This document shows, piece by piece, positions 1 to 10,445 of a DNA stretch of 64,000 nucleotides. The stretch's first letter is position 1. Each line of letters starts with the position of its first letter. The translations under genes were made by a program, and so were the position numbers. The stretch is from Lanius collurio. Taxonomy: Eukaryota > Chordata > Aves > Passeriformes > Laniidae. The DNA lies in contig JACBWW010000029.1 in NCBI GenBank assembly GCA_020086605.1, positions 478,970 to 542,969 on the forward strand, in the 5' to 3' direction. The notes under the pieces were generated by a model, which did not search any database, had not been told where the DNA came from, and worked only from the letters and a program-made list of their open reading frames with translations.

Positions 1-126
1 TTTCAGGATCCTTTGCAGGCAGGGCTTGCAGAATGTGTGCTGGCACGGCAGCACCTTTGCTGTGGCGTCGAGCTTTTCAAAGCACACGGGACACTCCAAC
101 AGGTCAAGGAGAGCCGAGTCATCCAT
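1..126 (-). CDS. SH3RF2: SH3RF2, first coding exon (5' partial; gene runs off the left end)
   Basis: Read on the minus strand, ATG at 126-124 opens 42 codons with no stop up to the window edge. The product starts [20 protein letters not shown] and continues with a RING finger. C12, C15, C28, H30, C33 and C36 match the first six zinc ligands of a C3HC4 RING; the last Cys pair lies outside the window. This is close to what I recall of the N-terminus of mammalian SH3RF2 (POSHER), a RING-type E3 ubiquitin ligase of the POSH family with SH3 domains and a PP1-binding region. In mammals it acts on POSH/JNK and PAK4 signalling in the cytoplasm. The start has a strong context, with A at -3 and G at +4. 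The paralogues SH3RF1 and SH3RF3 are the alternatives, but the residues before the RING and the GRXCR2 neighbour favour SH3RF2. The reading frame is intact as far as it is visible. Confidence 0.93.
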   Translation of the reverse strand, partial: MDDSALLDLLECPVCFEKLDATAKVLPCQHTFCKPCLQRILK

Positions 127-380
127 CTTCAGTGCAGAACCCTTTCAGGAGTGGAGCGGGGCCATCCACACCCCACATCCACCGCAGCCGGCTGAGATGC
201 CTTCCTGCGCCTGCGAGAACCGGATCCTGGGCTCAGGCAGCTATCCTGCACGGAGGGCGAGGGAGGAGGGAGCACGGAGCAGAGCTGCGCTGCTGGAGTG
301 TGTAACGCAGCCACCTACATCCAGAGCTGTGCCTCGCCAGCCAATCTGCAAACGCACCCGCTGCGCTTGCAGCCCCGTTG

Positions 381-402
381 GAAATGAGTCACTCCTGACT
401 CA
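381..402. promoter_or_regulatory. Inverted pair of AP-1 sites, one as an AP-1/IRF composite
   Basis: TGAGTCA (385-391) and its reverse complement TGACTCA (396-402) are separated by four bases. The left copy sits in GAAATGAGTCA (381-391), the form known as an AP-1/IRF composite element bound by BATF/JUN with IRF4 or IRF8. The pair lies at the left edge of the CpG island, about 255 bases upstream of the SH3RF2 start codon. The motif match is direct; use as a regulatory site is inference. Confidence 0.4.
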
Positions 403-731
403 GTCGGTGCGAGGGGACGGGTCCGGGCTGGTGCCGGGGACAGGAGCCCCAGGTCCTGCTCGCCGGGCAGAGGGGACCAGAGCTGCGCCGGGCGCTCCCC
501 CGACGCGGAGCGCGGGGCAGGCTGAGCGCTCCTGCTCCGCGCAGCAGAACTGACACGGCACGGAAAAACTCAGGAGATGAGAGTCCCTGATAAACATCAG
601 CCCCGACCTGTTTGTGCTGGGCTCGGGCTGCACTGGCGCTCGCTGCGCACACCCCTCGCACACCCGCACGCCGCCTCCGCTCGCAGACAGTGCCGGCTCG
701 GCTCGCTCCCTGCCCGCTTCCACGGCACTTC

Positions 732-740
732 TATAAAAAG
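732..740 (+). promoter_or_regulatory. TATA-box-like TATAAAAAG in the SH3RF2 island, plus orientation
   Basis: A good TATA match lies inside GC-rich sequence but faces away from SH3RF2. If it works, it would drive divergent plus-strand transcription. I can identify no gene downstream of it before GRXCR2, more than 9 kb away. Confidence 0.2.
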
Positions 741-1115
741 TCCTTCACACGCCACCACTCGCCGGGGGTACCTGGCAGGGCCGCAGGTGGCTCCGCGGTG
801 CCATCCTCGCCCGGTTTGGCTGCCTCAGCTCGCTGAAACAACGCCTACGATGATTCCTCCCGCAGCCCGGAGTCGCCCAACCCGTTGGGCTCCCGGCTGC
901 GCTGCGGGGGCCGGGCCTCGCACGGCGGGCTCAAGCCCGGGCCTGCAGCGGCCGCGTGGCCCCGCAGCACAGCCGCGATGTCCCGGCCCGCCCAGGGCCC
1001 AGGGCGGCCCCGGCAGCGGGGGCTGGCACGGGCCTGCTGGGGGAGCAGCGTATGCCAACCCCGATCCCGCACCCTGGTACTCCGGGCAGGCAGCGGCCGC
1101 TCCAGCCTCCCATCC

Positions 1116-4100
1116 CTAGGGATGCTCACCTCGACAGCGCCCGCTCTGTGGGACACGGGGACCTGGACAGCGTTAGCAGGGCCGGGCTGACCCTCTTTAT
1201 GCCTTCTGGTGCCATCACCTGGGCTCCAGCAGCTCCCGGTGTTCCCAGTTCCAGGCTGGTCGGCAATGGGCTGGTGCTGGGGCAAGGGGCCACAAAGGGG
1301 TGCTGAGCATGGCCTGCACTGGCCACTGCTGCCGGCGGGAAGGGTCCCCGAGCTGCAGGGAGAGCCGAGCCCAGTGGGACCTGAGCCCTGCAGCAGCCAC
1401 GAGGGCTCTGAGGGGCCCCTTCCCACCCAGCGAGGCACGGGTTTTGGCAAGGGAAGCCAGGGACCATCTCACAGTACCTGTAATTTGCATTCCCTTTATC
1501 AGCTGAATTCCTATCTCAGGTCTGCCTGCTCGAAGATACTGATGGATTGCCTAAGGAGAGCAGAAGAGGCAGTTAAAATCCAAACCCAACCCTGCTGTGT
1601 TTCAGTCCTGTGTTTTCTACATACAAGTACTACAAATATTAGAGGACAAGACTATAAATCTGAAGATGTCTCAGATAATGCCATCAGGCTGCAGCTATCC
1701 CTGCCTTCCTCTCAGGAGTCTTCAGAAGTACAGTGTGGAAATGGTTAATGTGTTTTTTCAGAAGTTTTCTGCCCAGATCATGATTATGTCAAAATAAAAT
1801 ATTTCTTTATTTCTTTAATATAATGGTCATTTGGCTAAATTAAAATGTTGACAAACATCTTCAGGATAATGCCAGGAACCAATGACCTCATTCTGCTTCA
1901 TCTCAAGTTTCCTTTTGCTTTGGTGCTTCTTTGTAGTCTGTCCTATGGTGATGTGTGCTGGGCTGGTGGGGCGCACACTGGTTGATGAGTGATGCTGCAA
2001 ACAGCATCAGCTCATCTGCCAGTGGTTCTAAACGTGATGCATGACATAAACTTTACTGAAAACAAAGGTGGTGAAGGTTGTTTTTCTTTTTTACATATTC
2101 TTCCCTGTTTGTACTCTGTGATTGGCACTCAGTTTGTATTTTCATCTGATTAGATTAGAAAGGAAACAGGATTAGGAAGAACCCTGCAGTGAGGGGTGCT
2201 GAAAATGAAGTCCAGCGGACAGCTCTCTGCATGCTGGCTCCTGCTCGTCTCCAATGGATCTGTTTGGTGACTGCTCCTTTGATTTTCCTGGTCTTTAAGG
2301 GCCAGGCTGCATTAGCTGCACTCTCAGAGCAATGGGTGGGACCGAGGCACTGCTGGGGGGCCGCACATGCACAGTGCAACGCACAGTTCCTGTTGAATTC
2401 CCAAGGGAAACCACTGGCCACAGCTGGAGTGCCTGGTCACCTCGCAGGCACCTCAGGAAGGGCCAGGCTGGGGAATCCAGCGGTGCTGAGCATCCTCGGG
2501 GGCTCCAGGGGATCAGGGGGCTGGGGCTCCCTCAGGGTTTTAAGTGACATGGGTGGTTGCAGGAAGCCCCCTGAGCATCCCAACTCCTGGGAATGCCACC
2601 AGGGATATGCTGTGGGCAAGCTCCCCTGAGTCTGGTCCCACAGGGTGCTGATTCCCCAGGCAGAGACACAGGCTTTTCCAACTGGCAGCTTCTGAACTGC
2701 AGGAACAGCCAAGCGAGGCTCCAATCTGGACTGCAGCCTCTGGTTCTGCTGCAATACAAAAGCTGTCAGTGCTAACACTTGCATTTATATAACATGTTAA
2801 ATCTTCAAAGCACTTCCCAAAAGCTAAATCATCTGTGGAATGCCCCTTGGACTAAGCATCCCCCACTCCCCAGCTTACATGGAGGAGACCAGGAATGAGG
2901 CCACACAGCATATCAATGTCCAGTTTGGGATCGTGATGTGAGGCTTTCCTGGCTTTCCACTTCACATTCAGACCATTCCATTGAACTTTATTATCTGTCA
3001 CTGCCTCTCTCTTCCAACACAACTCGTAATTTGGGTTAAAAAATAAAGGCAGAGCTAGAAAGCTGTTCACCCTTCCCTTTCATTTCAGCAGTCTGTGGTG
3101 CCGATGCTGTAATTAACTCAGGGCTGGATGCAGCAGGATGCCTGGTCTGGAGGACGCTGCTCTGGGGCCGCAGGCGGTGCCGCCGCAGAGGGCTCTGCCT
3201 GGGCATGGCCCCGCTGATCCACCAGAGCCCTCTGCGGCTTCCCAGGGGATGGATGCCTGGTACTGAAGGGATGGAACCACTGAAATACATATTGCAAGAC
3301 TGGGTTACTCAAAGAGGTTTATCATGGAGCTGGAAATTGAGAGCAATGTGCCCCCCTTTGCTCCCACACCACATGGTTGCACACGCATCTCCTCCGGGAG
3401 TTGCCTCTTTTGGCTTCCCCCAACTCCAACACTGACTCAGAAAAGAGCTCCAATGGATCCCAAAGCAAAACACAAACATGCTTTGTCCTCATCATCCCAC
3501 AGGAGCTGCAGGGGCACTGGGCTGCGGTTCAGTGACCACTGCAGCACTGCTGCAGCCAGGGCTGTGTGTGCCATGAGAGGGCACAGCACGGCAGCAATTC
3601 CAGGGGGTGTAAAAAGCCTCAGCCACTCTGCACCATGCAAGTGGATGCTGCATGCCTCCCTCCCGGGGGAAGAGGGACCTTTCAGACTGTTTTTAGCTCC
3701 TGAAGGGCAGGAAGAGGGGGTGCCTCTTACAAGCTGCTACAGATTATAGATCTGAGCTGGCAGCTCATCCTCCTACCCACCCACAAACACGGTGCCCAGT
3801 TGCTGCTGCTGAAAGGGGCGAATGGCAGGACCTGCCTGTGCCTCCAGACCCCAAGGGCCAGGTTGGGAGTGCTCCTCCTGGCATGGGATTGCTGGTCCTG
3901 CAGGCAGTGTCTGTCAGCCATGGGGAGCGGCTGCAGCCGTGGGCTCTGAACACACGGCAGTGCCAATGGCAGAACCCAGCACATTTAGTAAATAAGTTGT
4001 GTTTGCTTGAAGACATAATTAGGCCAGCGTGACTCTGCAGGGATGTGCAGAGTGTGGAGACCTGCAGCCAGCAGAGAAAGAGCCTCTCTAAAATTTTCCA

Positions 4101-7100
4101 CCTCTCAAACCAATGTCTGGTCTCCTCTGCTGGCCACCTCTTCCCTGCTCCCAATGCCCTCTGGGCAGCCCCCGAGGGGCACGCAGGGGGACAAACCCTC
4201 TGGGAGCTGCGTGTTTCAGCCTTTCTTTTCATTTTTTCCCCTTCATGAGGTACATACACATCAGCTGGAGGATAGGAGCCAAACACTGAGACCCCATCTA
4301 CACCTCATAAGAGAAGGAGTTAGGGGAGCTCTTTAGTAAGCTCACAGAGGGTTGAAAGCTGTGTTTTGCCATTACAGCCTTGTGCAGTCTGGCTGTTGGG
4401 TACTGTGAAGGCTTCAGCTGATTCTGAAGTAGCTGGAGCAGAGTGGTGCCTGTCCAGAAATAGAGAAGTATTTTTAAATTAAATGTGTTCACTGATTTTT
4501 GTGAAGACAGATTGTTGTGTGTTTGTTGAAGTGTCATTAGGAGTAGTTGGCGGTGGAAGCAGGCTGAGCAACAGTGGAAGAGGATGGATGTGTCCTTCCT
4601 GTGGCTGGGGAGGTCACTGAGGCCACCTCCTGCTGCTCCTTCTCCTCTTCCTCCTCCTGTGGCCTGGTCCCTGCACCTGGGAGGAATAGAATGGGGGGTG
4701 ATTAAAGCTGACAGCAGGCCTGTGAGACTGTGGGGCAGATACAAGGCAGGCTCTGATACTTCTGAGCTGCACAGCCCCTGGATGGAACTTGCTCACAGGA
4801 AGGGGAGGGCAGTGGGCAGCCCCTGCTCCTCTGCTGGGAGCTGAAGCTGCCTGTGAGCCCCTGGCCCCCCAGCAGACAGTGCCCAGTGCCCCTCACCAGC
4901 TCTGGGCTTTCTGGTACACTCATCATTTTTTCCCTGCAGTGCAGAGCAGAACCACAGAACACCAAGTGCAGCGTTCTGCTTCTCTGGGATCTGCCCAATA
5001 AGTGCTGAACCTGCAGGGATGCAGTTTTCATTTTCCAAGTAGTATGGACCTGACCACCACCTCACAGGCCTTTGGAAACTGGTCTCTATAGGTTTGACAG
5101 CAGAAAACATCAGGCTACAGTTAACTAATTAAACACAGATGGAAATGACTCCACTGCTTGCAAGGCTGCATCACCTTTAGTGCTCCCAGGTGCTTCTGGC
5201 CACCAGCGAGTGCTGCAGGCAGGAGCAGGTATAAATGCAGTGTAAGAGGGGGAGCATGGAGGGTTGACTATTGTCCAAAGCAGTGTGGGTGTGCTGCTGC
5301 TGCTTTACTGAGTGAGGGGCAGGCTGGCTCAGCTCTTTGCTGCTGCTTGTCCTGGTTGTGTTGTGGCCCAGGGGCTCAGTTTTAGTTGGCTTCTCCCACA
5401 GCTTCTGCTTGCAGAGCAGTGTTCCCTGTGGGAGGAGGTGGGGGAGCAGGACTGTGCTCCTTGTTATCCCCCTGGGAACACACAGAGGGGCTTGAGCCCT
5501 CATGGTGGAGTTACCCAGTGTTGGCAGAGCCCTTTCCACGTCTGCAGGCGCTGGGCACTGCACCTGAGCTGGAGGGCAGCCCAGTGCTCCTCAGGCACTC
5601 GCTCCAGCCAGGTGGGCTCATCCAGCAAAGGCCATTTCGCTGCCCTGGTCCCCTGTGCTCTGGTGGGCAGTGCCCCTGTGCTGTGGCCAGTGCCTGGGCT
5701 GTTCCTTGCCCACTGCACGCATGTTCTCCTGGGCTCTGGTCCCAGGCTGCCCTTCTGCTCTCAGGAGAAGCCCAGGGAGAGTTGTCTCCCTAGATAAAGC
5801 CCAACCCCTGGGAATTTCCCTCTTTGAAGCCCTTTTTCCTGTTTTTTTCCTTTGTTTCTTTGTGACTACAGGATTTTTGTGCTTACTTAGGTTGGTGCAG
5901 AGTAAGCTGGCTTTCATCACAGAGCCTGCCTGGTCTCCAGGAGGTGCTGGGCGTCCTCCACTCCCACTGACTTCAGCCTCCAGGAATGTGTGGCGGGCCC
6001 TGCCTTGTGCTGGCAGAAGGAAACCTTAGCTTGAATTCCTAGAAAAATGGAGTCCTGTGGACTCACTGTGTGTGTAAAGGTGTGTGCATGTAGCTCTGTG
6101 TCTGTGCACCCTCATGACTTGTGAATCCAGCTCAGTGTTAAAGCATCCAGAATTTTAAATAATCTGTGACTTTGGCATTTTTTTTTGGGAAAAGAGGAGG
6201 CTGAACACAAAAGGAAACCCTGTCAGCCCCTTCATGAAGGGAGATGATGCAGCATGACATCACACCTTACTTCAGCTCTAATTAGGTGCTCAGGACTTCT
6301 GAGGAGATGTTAGATGTCTGCTCCAAAGGAGAAGATGTTTGCACCAGAGACTCTCACTCTGAGCTAAATCCATACCCAGTTGTGCTGGCTTTAGCTGCTG
6401 TGTGCATGAAGCTGCTGGTGCTTTTGCAGCACCACTGGTTTCATTCCTGCTGTGTCCCAGTCCCTTGGCCTGGGTAGGGTGTACTGATGGCAGGCTTCAG
6501 CCCTCTTTGGAACAAGGAATTCAGATACCGAGGGATGCTTGGGAGCACTGGTGGTGGGGGTTGCTGATCCAGGGCTGACAATGAGCAATCAGCTTCTGAT
6601 TCCCAATGGATGCATGAGCTCAGAGTGAGTGAAAGAACAGCTCTGGGGGAGCAGGACAGCACTGAGCTCCCCAAGCACAGAGATTGGGGGTGCTGGGCTG
6701 AACCCACCCCCCCACCCTCTGCAAAAGCCATGCTGTGGGAGCCAGGGGTGTGCTCTGACTGGGAGGGAAGAAAACTCCTGCGTCAGCTCCTTGGATTTTT
6801 CACAGGAACTATGCTGGCCCCTGTATTTCACAGCAGGAGCAAGCCACCTGCCCAGTACTTCAAGGATTTCTAAGTAAGTCTCTGGTAGAGGATGAAGATG
6901 GCCAAGAATGCCAAAAATGCTTGGTGTGGGTCAGGCTGCTTCCCCTGGAGACAGACCTTGGTGCCTCCTGATCCAAACATCAGGGCTTACACCTGAGCCA
7001 ATCCTGAAATGTTTTTCATGATTTGGAAATAGTGGTGTTGTGGCAATGAGTGCCAGGGCTACTTGTGCAGGGACCACCCACTGCAGTTCGTGTGTGTTGC

Positions 7101-9060
7101 TCTTTTGTGCCTGTTTTCTGCTAATGACATTCAACAAATTCAGTACTGTGCATCTCTGTAGAAATGACTGGAACACTGACCAGGCTGCTGGGGCGGGGGA
7201 GGGCTGGATTAGGTACCTCATGAAGTTGCTCCCACTCTGGTGATCCCAAACCAAACCCTGAATATGACACAGCCAGCCTGAGCACTGTGTGACCTGTCAG
7301 GTCTGGCTGGGGCAGCTCATATTTAAAAAATCCTTCAGATTTTTAAATTTTTAGTTTAAAAGATGTGATGTTAAATGTCAGATAAAAGACTACAGGTGTT
7401 CTGAGCTGCTGGCAGAAATAGATTGGAAACAGCTGGAAGCAGACCTCTGCCTGTCTTGGCTCATGTGAACAGGTTTGTAAGGCCCTAGTATAAAACAGTC
7501 TCAGCTGAGACTGTCTCAGTGCTGCTGAGTAGGAAACTCCAGAGCAGTGGCTAGCAGAATTCTTGTATTTTTTAAGGTTCACTTCTAGCTGCAGATGCCA
7601 GTATCTCCTGGCACGGGAATGATGAAATCCAGGGGCAGGCTGCTAGGCCAGAGGGAGAGGTGGCTGTGCTGGCTGCCCATGAATGCCCTCCCAGGCCTTG
7701 CTCTTTCTGTCACAGGGTGTGTTGGGAAACATCCTTGGTGTCCTGGCACTTTGCTCTAGGATGCTGTGTGCTCGGGGTGATTTGAGCAGGACACTGCTGC
7801 AGCCCAGAGCCCGATGTTCGTCCCCATCCTGCTCCCTGGCCCCTGTGCAGGGGAAGGAGGGTGGCAGTGCTTGCTCTAAGGAAGCACAGAACAACAAAAT
7901 ATTTTCCAGCAAAACCTGCAGCTGGAAACGCACCTTCAAAGTCCAGCTCTCTGTGGCTCTTGAGGCTCTGCTTTGTACAGACACAGCTTTGCAGCAGTAG
8001 ATCTACTGCAGCATGTTGTGCTCCTCAGGGCAAGGGCTGGCTCTTTGCTCTGCAGAGCCTCTGGCTTCCCCGATCCTTCCTGTGCCTGCTGTGGGGAGGA
8101 GAGGCCCCATGCTTGAAAGACAGATGTCATTAAAATGCAGTGGAACAGAATCTGAAGTCAAATATAGTGCTGTGATGATCTAGGTCGTGAAACTTAATGA
8201 TTTTACTGTTGAATGCAAAATTATTTTTGTTGTATTTTTAGTAGGGCTCGTGAGAGCTGTGGGAAAGAAACCCCCGCTGGCCCCAGGAGCTGCGAGGCTG
8301 CTGCTGTGCTGGCGGGGCCGTGTGGGTGGCGGGGGCTCCTCCGTCCCACGGCCACTCGTGCCAGCCCCACCACGCTGAGTGCCTGCACCGAGCAGGGGTC
8401 ACGGGTGGTGCTGGGGGTGGCCTCATCAAACACCCCCTGGAAAATCCCCATTTGGGATATTTAATGTTGAAACTGGAGTTGTTCAGAACAGCTAAGAAAC
8501 GCAGAATGGCCCTTTGGGGATCTTTTCTTTGCAAGAGTCATCAGTACACGTATAGAAAGGAAGCTCTGGGAGGGAGGAACGAGCAGCAGCCTCTGTGTCC
8601 TAGCCCTGGGGTGACACGGGGAGTGTGTGGCTGCAGGACATGTGGGTGGCAGGCTGAGCTCCACTGGCTGCAGCCCTGCTCAGGAGCCACGGGCTGGTGG
8701 TGCCTGGCTGATGGCCCTGCAGAGGATGGGCTGCTCCAGCTGCATGGTCACAGGGCCAGGTGGGTCTGAGCTGTGGCAGCACCTGTAAGTAACTGTACAG
8801 CCACAAGTTGCTTTGCTTGGCTCGCAGTGGTGCTCATGCTCTGTTCTCTCATTGCTGCTTTGAACTTCCTTTCCTGTCTGATTGTTCCCCTAATCAAAAG
8901 AAAATGAACTCCAATTGAGGTATCTCGCACAGTGTGATTTGTGTCAGATTGTGGCCGCTGGGGATGCTTTGAAAAGCGGCAATTTTGAGACCTGATTCAG
9001 TAGGGTTCACAGGGGAAGGGGTGGATCAGGCCTCCCAAATGAATGCAGCAAGAGCTGAGT
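1116..9060. other. Intergenic DNA between SH3RF2 and GRXCR2, no gene recognised
   Basis: I read both strands and found no exon that I can tie to a known protein and no RNA gene. Short GC-rich open frames occur throughout and none shows family motifs. An octamer ATTTGCAT lies at 1483-1490. A small CpG-rich patch lies at about 8265-8405. No CR1 fragment was recognised here. Confidence 0.6.
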
Positions 9061-9067
9061 GTGATTC

Positions 9068-9093
9068 ATGCAAATCAGAGTTTTTATATAAAG
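9068..9093 (+). promoter_or_regulatory. Octamer plus TATA arrangement upstream of GRXCR2
   Basis: ATGCAAAT (9068-9075), a POU-factor octamer, is followed nine bases later by TATATAAAG (9085-9093), on the same strand as GRXCR2 and about 1 kb before its start codon. This spacing resembles octamer/TATA core promoters. A start near 9115-9125 would need either a leader of about 1 kb or a spliced leader. Function is inference. Confidence 0.3.
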
Positions 9094-10100
9094 TGAGATT
9101 CTCTTGTGTGCAATAGGATGGGAGCCTGGCATCAGCACTACAGCAGAGTTGTGGAGATGCCAAGGGCGGCTCCAGGGCTGTGTGTTTACCCAGGCGTGTT
9201 CAGGCCTGTTCTCTTGGTACAAGAAACATTTTTTACATGTCCTTATGATGAGGCTTCCAGCAGCCCAAGGGACCCTCAGGAGTGGTGTCTGTCATGACAG
9301 AAACCGCTTGTGGCATCTGTTTGGTTGGTAGAAGGTCTGTGCAGTGGAGGTCTGTCATGGGAGGTGCCTGGGTCAGATTGCTGCCTGGAGATCGAGGTTT
9401 GGGAGTGTTGGGGAGCTGAAGTCCCTTGGTTGGGGCTGGATGAGGTGATGACTGTCTCCTAAAAAGGAAAACCAAACCCAGAATGGTCCAAAAGGCCTTA
9501 AAAGGCATCAAGAATTACAAACAGGGATTGAGCACTAACAAGAGAATATCTTAATTAGATCTCACAACCTGTAGAGGAACACATTGGAATAAAATGAAAT
9601 TGAGTTTTGTGCACTCAGGGTTTCAGTGTGAGAATGGAGAGGAATTATTCATATTTACAATTTGTGAGGCTGGATTGCTTTTTCTCTGAATTTGTCTTTT
9701 TAACCTTTTACCTTGTCAGAAAATTATGAAAAGGCTACTGGGATGATGTATTTGGGGTAGTTCTTATCACAGCATGTTGCAGAAACATTTCCATGGTTTT
9801 GGAAATATGAGTAGAGTTTCCTATTTAATCCTCTCCTTCCAGGGTAACTCCTTTCTTCCTGTGGTGTCCAGCCTGGCCCCCACTTACCAACCTGCCTTTG
9901 GCTTCACTACCAGTGATATTTTCTCTTTGTGGATTTCTATCAATGTTTAATACAGTGGTGTCAGTTTTGCTGTAAGATGAGAGGAACTACTAGAAACCTT
10001 GAATTATACATCATGTGGTGGGAGGAAGCTGCAAGTGTTTTCTTTTGGACCTAAAGCTCTTGGAGCTGATCTCCAGGACCTGCAGCCTGAAATCCCAGTG

Positions 10101-10445
10101 ATGGATGAGCCCCAGAAGAAACTCAACCAGCGGCATGAGGGACGGCCCCGCAAAGTGAGGTTCAAAATCTCCTCAGCCTACAGTGGTCGAGTGCTAAAAC
10201 AAGTCTTCGAAGATGGTCAGGAGCTTGAACTCCCAGCCAAAGAGCACTCGCGGCGCTTTCTGCGCCAGAGCTTCGAGCCAGAAGACCATTTCTGCGGGGC
10301 CAGGGAGGTGCCAGAGAACAGGTTCTACTGGCCCACGGCCCTGACTGCCCAGAGGATCAGCATACTCCGAGAGGATCAGAAACACGGGCTCACGGGGACC
10401 TCGCCCCTGCTCAGCGACTGCCAGCCCAGTGCCAGCCACTGCAGG
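10101..10445 (+). CDS. GRXCR2: GRXCR2 coding exon 1
   Basis: Codons 1-115, ending SASHCR. The donor is AGG|GTAAGT at 10445/10446, a near-perfect splice site, and the exon ends in phase 0. The segment RKVRFKISSAYSGRVLKQVF (residues 17-36) is the most conserved part compared with mammalian GRXCR2 as I recall it. Cysteines at 65, 107 and 114 are scattered and do not form a CxxC pair. Confidence 0.95.

Larger units (their letters stand above)
127..1115 (-). promoter_or_regulatory. CpG island and probable SH3RF2 5' leader/promoter
   Basis: The sequence upstream of the SH3RF2 start codon becomes very rich in G+C and CpG, most clearly from about 400 to 1115, and then falls off. This is the expected form of a vertebrate promoter island. 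I see no convincing minus-strand splice acceptor between the start codon and the island, so the leader may be continuous with the coding exon, but a spliced leader cannot be excluded. The exact transcription start cannot be read from the sequence. Open frames here in other phases are by-products of the high GC. Confidence 0.6.
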
